A DNA stretch of 64,000 nt from NCBI RefSeq assembly GCF_000174435.1, contig NZ_ACJN02000004.1, positions 62,001 through 126,000 of the forward strand, written 5' to 3'. Of the stretch, positions 35,981 to 45,822 are shown piece after piece (the stretch's first letter is position 1; each line of letters starts with the position of its first letter). The notes under the pieces were generated by a model. That model was not told the DNA's origin and did not search any database. It worked only from the letters and a program-made list of their open reading frames with translations. The position numbers and the translations under genes are program-made. Origin of the DNA: Desulfonatronospira thiodismutans ASO3-1 (lineage in GTDB: Bacteria > Desulfobacterota > Desulfovibrionia > Desulfovibrionales > Desulfonatronovibrionaceae).

Positions 35981-36047
35981 TCCCGCACTTACTTTTCTAT
36001 GTCCAACCAATTTTCAGAGCAAGATTTGCCAGAAAGTAAGTGCGGGA
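35981..36047. repeat. Short palindromic element with TCCCGCACTTACTTTTCT ends
   Basis: TCCCGCACTTACTTTTCT and AGAAAGTAAGTGCGGGA face each other over a 30-base centre: the same core as families I and II but without their outer ends. It lies between hslU and argB; 36048-36270 beyond it has no gene. Confidence 0.75.
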
Positions 36048-36270
36048 TCTGAACGACGTAGGAAGCGTTAATCAAAACCGTTCAACGCCGAATTTGATTC
36101 AAAGCATCTTATAGGATATATCCTGACTATTAAACCCGTGTATAGGTTTTGATTTACGCTTCCTTGGAGTGAGTTTTTACGTCCTGTTTGCCGAATTTCC
36201 GGATCACTGGAACTCATTATCATTATGGCGAACAGTTAACATATTTTTATCTCTGGGATACCGCCCAGGA

Positions 36271-37680
36271 CTAGAGTATATACCTGGTCAGGTCCCGGTC
36301 TTCCTGCACATCTTTTAGCTGCTCCCGGACATATTCCTTGTCCACGGTAATCTTTTGACCGGCCAGTTCCGGGGCCTTAAAGGACAGATCCTGCAGAAGC
36401 TTTTCCATGATGGTGTACAGACGTCTGGCCCCGATATTCTCAGTTTCATCGTTGACTTTCTGGGCGAAGGAGGACAGCTCTTCAAGAGCCTGGTTATCGA
36501 ATTCCAGACTAATGCCTTCGGTCTCCAGGAGGGCCCTGTACTGCCTGGTGAGGGCGTTCTGGGGCTCAGTGAGAATACGGTAAAAGTCTTCGCCGGTAAG
36601 GGCGGAAAGCTCTACGCGCAGGGGAAATCTGCCCTGCAGTTCCGGAACCAGGTCCGAGGGCTTGGCGTAATGAAATGCCCCGGCGGCGATAAAGAGTATA
36701 TGATCGCTTCTGACCATGCCGTACTTGGTGTTGACCACGCATCCTTCCACCACCGGCAAAAGGTCTCTCTGGACTCCCTCCCTGGACACGTCCGCTTTGG
36801 AGGATTTGTCGCTGGCGCATACCTTGTCTATTTCGTCGATAAATATGATCCCGCTTTGCTCCACGCGATCCTTGGCTATCTCGGTCACCTTGTCCATATC
36901 CACCAGTCGCTCGGTCTCCTCCTGAAGCAGGATCTCGTAAGCATTTTTTACTTTTACCTTCTTTGTCTTCTTTTTCTTGGGAAAAACACGGCTGAACATG
37001 TCCCGGAACTGCATCTCCATGTCCTCCATACCCGGCATGGACATGATCTCCACGTTGGAACCGGCCTGCACCTCCACCTCCACGGTGCGGTCGTTGAGCC
37101 GGCCGTCACGCCAGAGCTTGCGCAGCTTTTCCCGGGTCCTGTTTTCGTCGGCCTGAGACTGCTGGTCCTGCGAATAGCCATCGCCGGCCTGTCCTGTGGA
37201 CTCCAGTTGAAAAGCGACCTGCTGCTGGCCCTGCCCCCCCTGCTGGCCTTCCGGGGCCTTTTTGGGCGGCAGAAGCAGATCCAGAAGTCTTTCCTCGGCA
37301 TTGGCCTCGGCCTTGGCCTGGACCTTTTCGCGCTCCTCGGAACGAACCAGGTTGACCCCGATCTCCATAAGGTCCCGGATCATGGATTCAACATCGCGGC
37401 CTACGTAGCCCACTTCTGTAAACTTTGAAGCCTCCACCTTGAAAAACGGAGACCCGGCCAGCTTGGCCAGCCGCCTGGCCACCTCGGTCTTGCCCACCCC
37501 GGTGGGGCCGATCATGATTATATTCTTGGGGGCTATTTCCTCGCGCAGTTCCGGGTCCAGCTGCTGCCTGCGCCACCTGTTGCGCAGGGCGATGGCCACC
37601 ATGTTCTTGGCATCCTGCTGGCCGATTATATACCTGTCCAGTTCGTGTACTATCTCTCTCGGCGTGAGTGTTGTGCTCAT
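36271..37680 (-). CDS. hslU: ATP-dependent protease ATPase subunit HslU
   Basis: A 469-residue AAA+ unfoldase. N-terminal [20 protein letters not shown], Walker A GPTGVGKT (58-65), the [20 protein letters not shown] block, a glutamine-rich I domain (about 130-230), Walker [12 protein letters not shown] and the C-terminal tail DLTRYIL, which docks into HslV. It starts 15 bases after hslV. Together they form a cytosolic two-component protease. Confidence 0.97.
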   Translation of the reverse strand: MSTTLTPREIVHELDRYIIGQQDAKNMVAIALRNRWRRQQLDPELREEIAPKNIIMIGPTGVGKTEVARRLAKLAGSPFFKVEASKFTEVGYVGRDVESMIRDLMEIGVNLVRSEEREKVQAKAEANAEERLLDLLLPPKKAPEGQQGGQGQQQVAFQLESTGQAGDGYSQDQQSQADENRTREKLRKLWRDGRLNDRTVEVEVQAGSNVEIMSMPGMEDMEMQFRDMFSRVFPKKKKTKKVKVKNAYEILLQEETERLVDMDKVTEIAKDRVEQSGIIFIDEIDKVCASDKSSKADVSREGVQRDLLPVVEGCVVNTKYGMVRSDHILFIAAGAFHYAKPSDLVPELQGRFPLRVELSALTGEDFYRILTEPQNALTRQYRALLETEGISLEFDNQALEELSSFAQKVNDETENIGARRLYTIMEKLLQDLSFKAPELAGQKITVDKEYVREQLKDVQEDRDLTRYIL

Positions 37681-37695
37681 TAACTTAATTCCTTT

Positions 37696-38247
37696 CTAAT
37701 CGATTTTTTCCGTGACGATATTATTATTTGTATAAACACATATCCGGGCTGCTATCTGCATGCCCTGATTGACTATGTCTTCAGCACTCAGCTCGGTATT
37801 GTCCACAAGGGCCCTGGAAGCAGCCAGGGCATACGGACCTCCGGAACCAATGGCTGCTATGCCGTCGTCCGGCTCTATCACATCACCTGTGCCGCTGATG
37901 ATAAGGACATTCTCCTTGTCCGCCACCACAAGCAGGGCTTCCAGACGCCGCAGATACTTATCCATGCGCCATTCCTTGGCCAGCTCCACACTGGCCCGGA
38001 GAAGATTACCGCGATATTCCTCCAGTTTGGCCTCGAACCGCTCAAACAGGGTGAAAGCATCTGCAGTGGCTCCGGCAAAACCGGCCAGGACACTGTCCTT
38101 ATACATGCGACGCACTTTTCTGGCCGTATGCTTCATGACTATGGACTGGCCCATGGTCACCTGACCGTCTCCAGCCATGGCGATCCGGCCGTTTTTTTTA
38201 ACAGCCAGAATCGTAGTTCCTTCGAATGTCATATGTATGTTCTCCAT
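37696..38247 (-). CDS. hslV: ATP-dependent protease subunit HslV
   Basis: A 183-residue threonine protease forming the double-hexamer core. The mature N-terminal threonine is expected at T11 ([16 protein letters not shown]), giving a ten-residue propeptide, somewhat longer than in most bacteria; an internal Met at 6 is an alternative start. [37 protein letters not shown] and [14 protein letters not shown] are family blocks. Confidence 0.96.
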   Translation of the reverse strand: MENIHMTFEGTTILAVKKNGRIAMAGDGQVTMGQSIVMKHTARKVRRMYKDSVLAGFAGATADAFTLFERFEAKLEEYRGNLLRASVELAKEWRMDKYLRRLEALLVVADKENVLIISGTGDVIEPDDGIAAIGSGGPYALAASRALVDNTELSAEDIVNQGMQIAARICVYTNNNIVTEKID

Positions 38248-38308
38248 GAAAACCTTTTATGATATTTAAAGCTGCACCTGCAAAAAGTCGAAAAATGAAT
38301 AATTCAGG

Positions 38309-38523
38309 GTAACTGTTCAGCACATTTTGTGTGTACTCTTGTTCTGGCCATCGGTGTCGGGGTCGGGATCGGTATCGGCTTCCGGCTCGGAGAGTCTACA
38401 GCTCGGAGAGGTTCGACAGAAAACCGAAAAACAAAGTTGCGTGGGTCGTTCCCCAACAGCTTCGATACCGACACCGATTTCGATACCGACCCCGATAAAA
38501 CCAATTATCATGGTGAATCTTAC
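38309..38523. repeat. Family III element, copy 2 (~215 bp)
   Basis: GTAACTGTTCAGCAC at the left, GGTGAATCTTAC at the right. Inside, a GTCGG/ATCGG tract (about 38345-38385) faces its inverse CGATACCGACACCGAT (about 38462-38500), and TCGGCTTCCGGCTCGGAGAG is shared with 27375-27583. Confidence 0.8.
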
Positions 38524-38660
38524 AATTCAGGAATCAATAAGCTACATAACTCTTTGTCTTTACTGCCTGCCCCGTGAAATAACTCCTTGGAGTTCCCGAA
38601 GGGATTTCACTGGGGACCTCTGACTTCTGATCTCTGATCTCTGACTACTGACCTCTTTAA
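38524..38660. repeat. CCTGCAAAAAGTC-family repeat segment
   Basis: ATAACTCTTTGTCTTTACTG, GTGAAATAACTCCTTGGAG, TTCCCGAAGGGATTTCAC and a run of CTGACCTCTGAT units are shared with 48903-49085; the matching head CACCTGCAAAAAGTC lies at 38276-38290, split off by the family III insertion. Confidence 0.65.
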
Positions 38661-38671
38661 ACCCGGCAGGC

Positions 38672-39766
38672 TCAAACCTGCCCGGGATCCCCCGGAGGTT
38701 CAATGGCCTGTTTTTTCACATCCTCTGCCCTGGGCCAGGCCCGGATGACAGCCTGGACCAGGGTTGCCAGAGGAATGGCGAAAAAAACGCCCCAGAAACC
38801 CCAGAGACCTCCAAAAACAAATATGGCCGCAACAATCCCCACTGGATGGATGTTTACCACCTCGCCAAGAAGAAGTGGTGCAAGGACATTGCCGTCAAGG
38901 GCCTGTATGATGGCATAAGCTACTAGAATCCATACAAATTCTGAACCAAATCCCCATTGGAAATAAGCCACCAGGGCAATGGGAACCGTGACCACCGCAG
39001 CCCCGATATAAGGAATAAGCACGGACAGTCCTACTGCAAGGCTCAGCAGAACAGAATATTGCAGCCCGAAAAAAGAAAACACTGCAAAGGTTGCCCCCCA
39101 GACAATAATGATCTCCCAGGTCTTGCCGCGGATATAGTTGGAAATCTGGCGGTTAACGTCTTCCCAGACTTGAACAGCCAGGGAGCGTTCCCGGGGCAGG
39201 AACCTCGTAAACCAGGCCAGAAGCATCTCCTTGTCTTTTAGAAAGAAAAAAACCAGCAGGGGGACAATGATCAGATACACAAGTATGGTGATAAGCCCCA
39301 CCACCGATGCCACGGAAATACTCAGTATCTGCTGGCCCAGCTGGGCCACTTCCGTACGCAGGGCAGAAATGACCTCCTGAATCTGTTCCTGGGAAACCAG
39401 GTGCGGATATCTTTCAGGCAGCTGCAGAAGGTGCATCTGGGCCTCGGAGATCATTGAGGGCAGCTGTTGCACCAGCTGGGTCACCTGCTTGATGAGCATA
39501 GGCACCAGCCAGAAAAAGCTGAAAAACATAATGAGCATGAACCCGAGAAAAACCAGGATAACCGCCAGCAGCCTGGGGATCCCGTATTTGGTCATCATCT
39601 TGACCATACCGTCCAGAAGGTACGCAATAACTAAGCCGGCGAAGAAAGGCAGAAGCATCTGGCCGAAAAAATAAACGACTCCGAAAAAAAACAGGAGCAG
39701 ACCAACCAGGATCACAACCTGCTGGTTTCCAAAATGTCGTTTAAACCACTCTGCTATAAGGTGCAT
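38672..39766 (-). CDS. AI-2E-family (PerM/YdiK) membrane transporter
   Basis: A 364-residue inner-membrane protein of the AI-2 exporter-like family. About eight hydrophobic helices are arranged as two N-terminal pairs, a cytosolic-periplasmic loop (about 100-150, MISEAQMHLLQLPERYP) and a C-terminal block with GLSVLIPYIGAAVVTVPIAL and GEVVNIHPVGIVAAIFVFGG, both family signatures. Members export AI-2, Na+/H+ or unknown substrates; which applies here is not readable. It stands alone downstream of hslV on the same strand. Confidence 0.9.
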   Translation of the reverse strand: MHLIAEWFKRHFGNQQVVILVGLLLFFFGVVYFFGQMLLPFFAGLVIAYLLDGMVKMMTKYGIPRLLAVILVFLGFMLIMFFSFFWLVPMLIKQVTQLVQQLPSMISEAQMHLLQLPERYPHLVSQEQIQEVISALRTEVAQLGQQILSISVASVVGLITILVYLIIVPLLVFFFLKDKEMLLAWFTRFLPRERSLAVQVWEDVNRQISNYIRGKTWEIIIVWGATFAVFSFFGLQYSVLLSLAVGLSVLIPYIGAAVVTVPIALVAYFQWGFGSEFVWILVAYAIIQALDGNVLAPLLLGEVVNIHPVGIVAAIFVFGGLWGFWGVFFAIPLATLVQAVIRAWPRAEDVKKQAIEPPGDPGQV

Positions 39767-39885
39767 TCTTTTCCGGCCTTAAAAACGGGGATCAAACCCG
39801 GACAAATATCGCATGCAACACGTCCAATTCGCACCATTAACCTGTTCGCGCCCTGAATGCAACCAGCTGCATCAAACGATGCGTG

Positions 39886-40461
39886 CTAATCTTTTATTCT
39901 GCCCAGCAGCCAGGCCATGTTTTTACCCAGGTTGTACATGGTCTGCCTGCCTTCATCGTCTTTCTCCACTTCCCCGGGGTGCAGCCCAAGGCCATTATTC
40001 CAGTAACTGGACCCGGGAATAATCATCTGGTTTATCAGAAAAAAATGATTGATGGAGTTGAAAACGTGTATGGCCCCGGACCTGCGTACCGCCACCACAG
40101 CTGCCCCCACCTTGCGGGCCAGCATATCGCCGTTGGCTTTGGACACCAGGCCTGCGCGGTCTATAAGGGACTTGATATTGGTACTTACATTGGCGAAATA
40201 TGTAGGAGAACCAAGTATTATCCCGTCTGCATCCAGCATTTTGTCGATGTACTGATTGAGCATGTCGTCTTTGACGGAACAATGCCTGTCCTGGTTCTTG
40301 AAACATTTGGAACAGGCGATACAGCCCTGGATATGGCTGCCGCCCAGTTGAATGTGCTCGGTGGTGATGTTTTCCTGCTCCAGGGTATTTAAGACCATCC
40401 GGACAAGTCCGGCTGTGTTGCCGTCTTTGCGGGCACTGCCGTTAAACGCCACTACATGCAT
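39886..40461 (-). CDS. Iron-sulfur flavoprotein / NADPH-dependent FMN reductase family
   Basis: A 191-residue flavodoxin-like protein. FNGSARKDGNTAGLVR is the FMN phosphate loop, GSPTYFANVSTNIKSLIDR the flavin-ring loop. C47-x2-C50-x2-C53 and C61 (CIACSKCFKN, HC) match the compact [4Fe-4S] motif of archaeal and anaerobe ISF proteins. Likely an electron carrier for oxygen or radical stress defence; the role is inferred. It stands alone. Confidence 0.88.
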   Translation of the reverse strand: MHVVAFNGSARKDGNTAGLVRMVLNTLEQENITTEHIQLGGSHIQGCIACSKCFKNQDRHCSVKDDMLNQYIDKMLDADGIILGSPTYFANVSTNIKSLIDRAGLVSKANGDMLARKVGAAVVAVRRSGAIHVFNSINHFFLINQMIIPGSSYWNNGLGLHPGEVEKDDEGRQTMYNLGKNMAWLLGRIKD

Positions 40462-40682
40462 AACATTCTCCTCTAACTCTTGTTTTTTTATGAATAACCA
40501 CTATCCAGCTGCTCGCAGGTTCCATCCCGGAACGAGCCCGGGTGAGGCCCTGGCAGCCGGCAAAAAACTTTTTACTCACGTACCCTGAAAAGGTAAGGAT
40601 ACTGGCAACAATCAAAGAAAATATCAAGGCTGGGGTAAGCACCAGAGCATCTCCTGCCCGGACCGTAAAGCATACCTTTTCC

Positions 40683-40837
40683 GTAACCATTCAGTGCCGG
40701 AATCGGCCTGGGGACAGTCCCGCACTTATTTTTCCAGCGCCAAAAGCTGAAAATGGTTCATCAGGAAAAAAATAAGTGCGGGACAGTCCCCAGGCCTTTT
40801 GCCAGTTATCAACATCGAGGACCCCCTGAATGGTTAC
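40683..40837. repeat. Family II element A (155 bp)
   Basis: Ends GTAACCATTCAG and CCCCCTGAATGGTTAC; inner arms GGGGACAGTCCCGCACTTAT and AATAAGTGCGGGACAGTCCC. It lies seven bases past the ycjX stop codon. 40462-40682 beyond it has no gene. Confidence 0.92.
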
Positions 40838-40844
40838 CCTTTTT

Positions 40845-42188
40845 CTACCCGGAGATAAATTCAAACACCTGGTCCAGACCTGTATGTCTGGGAGGAATAA
40901 GATAGTTTTCCGGGGCATCTGGATAGACACGGAAAAAGGGATAGTCCCCTGGAGACCAGTTTTCCGGCCAGGACCGGGGAAGCTCAGGCACGCTGTATTC
41001 CTTGAATTCCCTGTCCGGGTTGTCCCTGGCGATTTTTCCCTTGAGCCTGCGTACACCCTCTACCGGGAATGTCGAATGGCAGGCGCTGCACACAAACCAC
41101 TGGCTTTCTACATGAGGAAGCATCCTCCTGGCCCTTTCGGTCATCATCTTCAAAAGACCAATAAGACGTCTGTTTTCAATGTCCATGGGGTGCACCAGAT
41201 CGGCCTTGGCTGCAACAAAAGCAACACGGTTCAAGCTTTTTTGCCAGAATTTCAGATACCGCAAAAGCATTGTCCCCAGATCAGAGCTGGGTCTCATTAC
41301 CTCGAAGAGATCCAGCAGGATCTGGCGGTTGTCATTGTAGCGCCCCACCCCTCCGGCAAGCAGAGACGGTATATCCACAAGCACCACCAGTGAACCGGCC
41401 CTGGAAATCTTGTCAAAAACCGGCAGGGCTACCTGCTTTCTGTATATTTTATATTCCACTGCCAATTGTCTGGCCAGCTCCGGATTGTCCCGGCGGGCCT
41501 TTTCAGGCAGTGGTGCAAACTGGCGGTTTTCAGCCAGGCCTGCAATCCTGCGGGAAGCAATCTCTTCCACGCTGCCGGGTTCAGCAGTACTGCCATGCTG
41601 GTCCAGTAAAAAGACCGAGGGAGTGACAAGGGGCTTGTAGTCCAGGATAAGCCGGGCCAGGGTCTCCCGGTATAGAGACAGAAGTATGTCCAGATCCAGC
41701 TGTTCCCTGCGGATATACTCAAGATATGGACCGGCCGCCCTGGCGTAGTCATGATGACGGGAAAAGTGGGACAAAATGTGATCCGACCACTGCCCGTAGT
41801 CGTTAAAAGCCGCAACAGCCGCATCAGATATACGTTCACCGGGGAAGTCAAAAAAAGACATCTTCTGGGCATGCAGCATCCAGTCCGAACGTTTGAACTG
41901 ACATACAAACTCGGAACAGTCGGTGGTCTTTTCCGGCCAGTCGCCCCGGGCCAAGTCCTCGCGAAAGGTGGAATGAGGAAAATAAGGGGGCCATTTCTCC
42001 CTGCCGGAAAGCTCCCTGAAATCGGAGATGTCCACTCCCCTGCCCACATGGAACTGCCCCTGGCCGAACTCCATGAGATGAGAAATGAGCGAGGTCAGAA
42101 AAACAGTCTTGCCGCCCCCGGCTATGCCCGTAACCACAACCCTGTTGTGCTGTCTCAAGTTAAGCACGTTGCGCATCAAGCTTTTCAT
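40845..42188 (-). CDS. ycjX: YcjX-family (DUF463) P-loop protein
   Basis: A 447-residue GTPase-like protein. P-loop VTGIAGGGKTVFLTSLI (GIAGGGKT at 21-28), the FDFPGER segment that acts as the Walker B/switch region, and KADLVHPMDIENR match YcjX, a stress-associated protein of the phage-shock neighbourhood in E. coli. The frame is open to 42293, but the extra 35 residues look non-native; the ATG at 42188 (MKSLMRNVLNLRQHNR) aligns with family N-termini, though its ribosome site (AGAGG) is 13 bases away. No psp genes are adjacent. Confidence 0.85.
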   Translation of the reverse strand: MKSLMRNVLNLRQHNRVVVTGIAGGGKTVFLTSLISHLMEFGQGQFHVGRGVDISDFRELSGREKWPPYFPHSTFREDLARGDWPEKTTDCSEFVCQFKRSDWMLHAQKMSFFDFPGERISDAAVAAFNDYGQWSDHILSHFSRHHDYARAAGPYLEYIRREQLDLDILLSLYRETLARLILDYKPLVTPSVFLLDQHGSTAEPGSVEEIASRRIAGLAENRQFAPLPEKARRDNPELARQLAVEYKIYRKQVALPVFDKISRAGSLVVLVDIPSLLAGGVGRYNDNRQILLDLFEVMRPSSDLGTMLLRYLKFWQKSLNRVAFVAAKADLVHPMDIENRRLIGLLKMMTERARRMLPHVESQWFVCSACHSTFPVEGVRRLKGKIARDNPDREFKEYSVPELPRSWPENWSPGDYPFFRVYPDAPENYLIPPRHTGLDQVFEFISG

Positions 42189-42327
42189 TTTGTCTGGACA
42201 TCCTCTGAAAAAAATATTATCCCCCCGGGTACAGCACCTTTTGGCAGATATAGCCCCGATAGGCAAGGGTTCATATACAGGTAACAGTGCCATGCCTGCA
42301 AAAAAGAGTTAACCTCTCAACTTCACG

Positions 42328-42450
42328 ATGCACCTGCAAAAAGTCAGGCAATTAAGAATTCAGCAGCCAACAATCTACATAACGCTTTGTTTTTACTGAT
42401 CTCTGACTTTTCTGACTGCAAAAATAACTTTTTGCAGTCACATCTCACCT
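42328..42450. repeat. CCTGCAAAAAGTC-family repeat with 11-bp hairpin
   Basis: CACCTGCAAAAAGTCAGGCA opens the copy and a hairpin GACTGCAAAAA-TAAC-TTTTTGCAGTC (42414-42439) closes it, with CATAACGCTTTGTTTTTACT between. Related copies: 38276/38524, 48903, 52596, 56941. The downstream 42451-42873 is AT-rich with no gene; a family I tail (CCATGCCACATGCAAATGTC) lies at about 42768-42787. Confidence 0.7.
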
Positions 42451-42497
42451 GTCTCCTGACCACTTTTGTCCCGGACATCCTCCTCATTAAAAAATAT

Positions 42498-42526
42498 TTG
42501 ACAGTTATCCAACCGTCGGATAAAAA
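42498..42526 (+). promoter_or_regulatory. Possible promoter with TTATCC/GGATAA operator-like dyad
   Basis: TTGACA (42498-42503) and TAAAAA (42521-42526) are 17 bases apart, and TTATCC / GGATAA (42505-42510, 42518-42523) form a dyad between them. It faces the amino-acid ABC operon but is about 350 bp from its start, so the link is uncertain. Confidence 0.3.
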
Positions 42527-42873
42527 ACAGTATCATTTTTTCACACAACCATTCCATTACTGTATCTTTTTAAATACCTGATGCTCCAGGTATATAATAA
42601 AAATATATAATTTAATGAACATGCCGGCATTCAATTTTAGCACACCCTCACTTGTCAGCATTTTGCAACAATCTAACCACTTACAATTAAAGAAGATGGC
42701 AGTTACCGCAGCCGCTTTGTTATATTTTTGCGAAATAATAATCAAAAAAATGCTGTGAGAGTCAGTCCCATGCCACATGCAAATGTCTAAACAGTTAAAT
42801 CATTTTTGTTTATAGATTTTGTTCTTAGTCTGCTTTAGGTTGTGTGTTTATCTTTTACTTTATGGAGGTATCG

Positions 42874-43635
42874 ATGAAAAGGAGTGGATTTTTTTTATGC
42901 CTGCTGTTAGGTGTTTTTATGTTCATGAGTATGTTTGCATCTTCGCTGCATGCTAAAAAACTTACTGTTGCAGTGGACACAGCATTTGTACCATTTGAAT
43001 TCAGAGACTCTGACACAGGTGAATATGTAGGTTTTGATATTGATCTCTGGGATGCTATTGCTGATAGACTTGGCGTAGAATATGAACTGCAGCCCATGGA
43101 CTTTTCCGGCATTGTTCCGGCATTGCAGACAGGCAGTGTAGATGCCGCTCTGGCAGGAATTACCATTACTGCAGAACGTGAAAAGGTTGTAGATTTTTCA
43201 CATCCTTACTACGACAGTGGCTTAAGCATTATGGTCATGAAGGACAATGACGAAATTCAGGGACCTGAAGACATAGAGGGCAGGACAATTGCTGTGCGTA
43301 CCGGGACCACCAGCGCAGACCATGCTCCCAGGCTCAACCCGGCAGACATTGTCCAGTTCCCCAATATCGAAGCTGCATACATGGAAGTACGCGCCGGCAG
43401 GGTGGACGCAGCCATGCATGACACCCCCAATGTTTTGTACTATATCCAGACTGCTGGTGACGACCAGGTCAAGGCTGTGGGACCCCGCATGCAGTCCCAG
43501 TCCTACGGCATCGGATTTCCATTGGGCAGCGAACTGCGAAACGATGTTAATGTCGCCTTTCTGGAGCTGGTAGACTCTGGTGAATACGCCGAGATATACA
43601 AAAAATGGTTCGGTGAAGCCCCCAACCCCAGATAA
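42874..43635 (+). CDS. Polar amino-acid ABC transporter, substrate-binding protein
   Basis: A 253-residue periplasmic binding protein of the GlnH/HisJ type. Signal peptide 1-27 (cleaved after SSLHA), then KLTVAVDTAFVPFEFRD, the family start, with YVGFDIDLWDAIADRLG, AGITITAEREKVVDFSHPYY and IAVRTGTTSADHA lining the ligand cleft. TGGAGGTATCG places the start at ATG 42874, not at the TTG ten codons earlier. The permease and ATPase genes follow; a family II element separates it from the permease. Specific ligand not readable (glutamine-like by similarity). Confidence 0.93.
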   Translation: MKRSGFFLCLLLGVFMFMSMFASSLHAKKLTVAVDTAFVPFEFRDSDTGEYVGFDIDLWDAIADRLGVEYELQPMDFSGIVPALQTGSVDAALAGITITAEREKVVDFSHPYYDSGLSIMVMKDNDEIQGPEDIEGRTIAVRTGTTSADHAPRLNPADIVQFPNIEAAYMEVRAGRVDAAMHDTPNVLYYIQTAGDDQVKAVGPRMQSQSYGIGFPLGSELRNDVNVAFLELVDSGEYAEIYKKWFGEAPNPR

Positions 43636-43694
43636 CATAGAGCCCCGCAGGTTAAATCGTAAGCATTCAGGAGGTAGTCAATTGTAGTCCCCGC

Positions 43695-43854
43695 GTAACC
43701 ATTCAGGGGGTTCCTCGGTGGTGATTACTTGCACAAGGCCTTGGGGACTGTCCCGCACTTATTTTTCTAACGCTCACATCTGTAAATTGTTCATCAGAAA
43801 AAAATAAGTGCGGGACTGTCCCCGGGCCGTTTGAGGCATCCCCTGAATGGTTAC
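43695..43854. repeat. Family II element B (160 bp), inside the ABC operon
   Basis: Ends GTAACCATTCAGGGGG and TCCCCTGAATGGTTAC; inner arms GGGGACTGTCCCGCACTTAT and AATAAGTGCGGGACTGTCCC. It fills most of the binding-protein/permease gap. Confidence 0.93.
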
Positions 43855-43942
43855 GTTAAATCTCCTGCGGGGCTTTCCCCTCACCGGTTTCTTATAGAGT
43901 TTCCCTTTCATTTTAATACCACTTTTACCTTATGGTTGACTT

Positions 43943-44599
43943 ATGGATTTTCAATACGAATTCGTCCTTTCCACTCTCCCGCAATTGATGCAGGGAGTCA
44001 AGCTGACCATCCACATAACCGTTTACGGTCTTCTGGGTGGTATGGCGCTTGGAGTTCTTACCGGCCTTATCCTGGCTTACAGGATACCTGTTATCAATTA
44101 TGCCGGTGCCATTTATGTATGGATTGTCAGGGGTACGCCCATTGTTGTCCAGGCCATGTTCGTCTATTTCGCCCTGCCCCTGGCCATGGGCATACGAATG
44201 ACCGGGGTATATGCAGCCATTCTGGTTCTGGCCATCAACGCCGGGGCCTATATTGCGGAAATCGTCAGGGGAGCGGTTCTGTCCATAAATAAAGGTTATG
44301 TTGATGCCGGTCTGGCCCTGGGACTGTCCAGGTTTCAGGTAACCCGGTACATTGTAGGCCCGCTGGCCTTTCGCAGGATGATTCCTCCTCTGGGCAACCA
44401 GTTTATTATCGGACTCAAGGATACTTCCCTGTTTATAGTTATAGGAGTCGGAGAACTGACCCGCCAGGGGCAGGAAATTATGGCTTCATCTTTCAGGGCC
44501 CTGGAAGTCTGGACCGCAGTGGCCATTATTTATCTCGTGTTGACAACTGTTCTGGCGCTTTCACTTCGCTGGCTCGAACGGAGAATGAAGATCATATGA
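43943..44599 (+). CDS. Polar amino-acid ABC transporter, permease
   Basis: A 218-residue His/Glu/Gln/Arg-type permease with about five helices. LPQLMQGVKLTIHITVYGLL is the usual first segment, and AGAYIAEIVRGAVLSINKGY followed by VDAGLALGLSRFQ is the EAA loop that contacts the ATPase. Its stop overlaps the ATPase start by four bases (ATGA). Confidence 0.94.
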   Translation: MDFQYEFVLSTLPQLMQGVKLTIHITVYGLLGGMALGVLTGLILAYRIPVINYAGAIYVWIVRGTPIVVQAMFVYFALPLAMGIRMTGVYAAILVLAINAGAYIAEIVRGAVLSINKGYVDAGLALGLSRFQVTRYIVGPLAFRRMIPPLGNQFIIGLKDTSLFIVIGVGELTRQGQEIMASSFRALEVWTAVAIIYLVLTTVLALSLRWLERRMKII

Positions 44600-45324
44600 A
44601 AATCGTAGAATGCAGAAAGGTGTGCAAGAGCTTTGGAGACTCCCAGGTCCTGCACGATATCGACCTGTCCATAAATTCCGGGGAAGTAGTGGTCGTTTTG
44701 GGCCCCTCAGGCTCCGGCAAATCCACCCTGCTTCGATGCATCAACGTCCTGGAGACCATTACATCCGGCGATCTGCTGGTGGATGGTAAAAGCGTGGTGG
44801 ATCCCGGGACCGATCTTCGACACATACGCCAGGAAGCAGGCATGGTCTTTCAGCAGTTCAACCTTTTTCCCCAGATGACCGCCCTGGAAAATGTGGCCTT
44901 TGGTCCAAGAAAAGTCAGGGGTACTGATAAAAAGGAGGCCAATGACCAGGCCATGGAACTGTTGACCAAGGTGGGCCTGGCAGAAAGAGCCCATTATCAT
45001 CCCTCGCAGCTTTCCGGCGGTCAACAGCAGCGGGTGGCCATTGCCAGGGCACTGGCAGTAAAACCCAAGCTCATGCTCTTTGACGAGCCAACCTCCGCTT
45101 TGGACCCGGAACTCAAAGGTGAAGTTCTATCGGTGATGCGCTCCCTTGCTGAAGAAGGCATGACCATGATAGTAGTATCCCACGAGATTCGTTTTGCCCT
45201 GAATGTAGGCAACCGGCTTATATTTATGGACAACGGAAGTGTCGTACATGACGGGGATCCCAAAGAACTGTATGAAAATCCCCCCACAGAACGCTTGCGG
45301 GATTTTCTGCATGCTATCCAGTAA
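44596..45324 (+). CDS. Polar amino-acid ABC transporter, ATP-binding protein
   Basis: A 242-residue ABC ATPase of the GlnQ type: Walker A GPSGSGKS (36-43), Q-loop MVFQQFNLFPQMTALEN, signature LSGGQQQRVAIARAL, Walker B LMLFDEPTSALDPEL and switch histidine VVSHE. It energises import of the amino acid captured by the binding protein encoded upstream. Last gene of the operon; no clear terminator follows. Confidence 0.95.
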   Translation: MKIVECRKVCKSFGDSQVLHDIDLSINSGEVVVVLGPSGSGKSTLLRCINVLETITSGDLLVDGKSVVDPGTDLRHIRQEAGMVFQQFNLFPQMTALENVAFGPRKVRGTDKKEANDQAMELLTKVGLAERAHYHPSQLSGGQQQRVAIARALAVKPKLMLFDEPTSALDPELKGEVLSVMRSLAEEGMTMIVVSHEIRFALNVGNRLIFMDNGSVVHDGDPKELYENPPTERLRDFLHAIQ

Positions 45325-45477
45325 AAACAGCTTTTACACTGGCTGAGCTTTTTAATTCAGGTTTACATTTTAACAGCATGGGCAGCTGCATGCTCATCCG
45401 TATTAAACTTGAGTTTGCGCAATGAGGCCGACATTGTAAAGGGTGCTTATTTACACTATCAAATCCAGGGAGATATC

Positions 45478-45768
45478 ATGAGTGAACAAAGAGATGCTTT
45501 TGTACAAAAACTAAAAGCCAAAATCGACGAGTGGAACGCTGAAATTGATCGTCTGAACGCCAAGGCTGAACAGGTTGGGGCAGAAGCGAAAATGGAATAC
45601 CTGCAGCAGGTGGAGGAAATAAAAAAACACCGCGATGATGCTCTGCAGAAAATGGAACAACTCCAGGAAGCTGGGGAAGGTGCCTGGGAGGACATGAAGT
45701 CAGGGGTGGAAATGGCTGTTGACTCCATGGTCCAGGCCGCAAAATCCGCCAGGGAACGCTTCAAGTAA
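45478..45768 (+). CDS. Small coiled-coil protein, sll1863 stress-response-like
   Basis: A 96-residue all-helical protein (KLKAKIDEWNAEIDRLNAKA, then EGAWEDMKSGVEMAVDSM). The pattern of an N-terminal heptad region followed by a WEDxKxGxE segment matches the sll1863-type stress protein family. AGGGAG six bases upstream fixes the start at 45478; the frame opens 23 codons earlier. A paralogue lies convergently at 46067-46387 with the same order of motifs. Molecular function unknown. Confidence 0.8.
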   Translation: MSEQRDAFVQKLKAKIDEWNAEIDRLNAKAEQVGAEAKMEYLQQVEEIKKHRDDALQKMEQLQEAGEGAWEDMKSGVEMAVDSMVQAAKSARERFK

Positions 45769-45822
45769 ATCAGGCGGTCAGCAAATATTAAGGTGAGAAG
45801 CTGATTAACGAACCACCCCCGA

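Noticed and set aside
36355-37428. 357-codon plus-strand frame opposite hslU
   Set aside because: Exactly antisense to a conserved gene; no motif and low-complexity H/L/G-rich composition.
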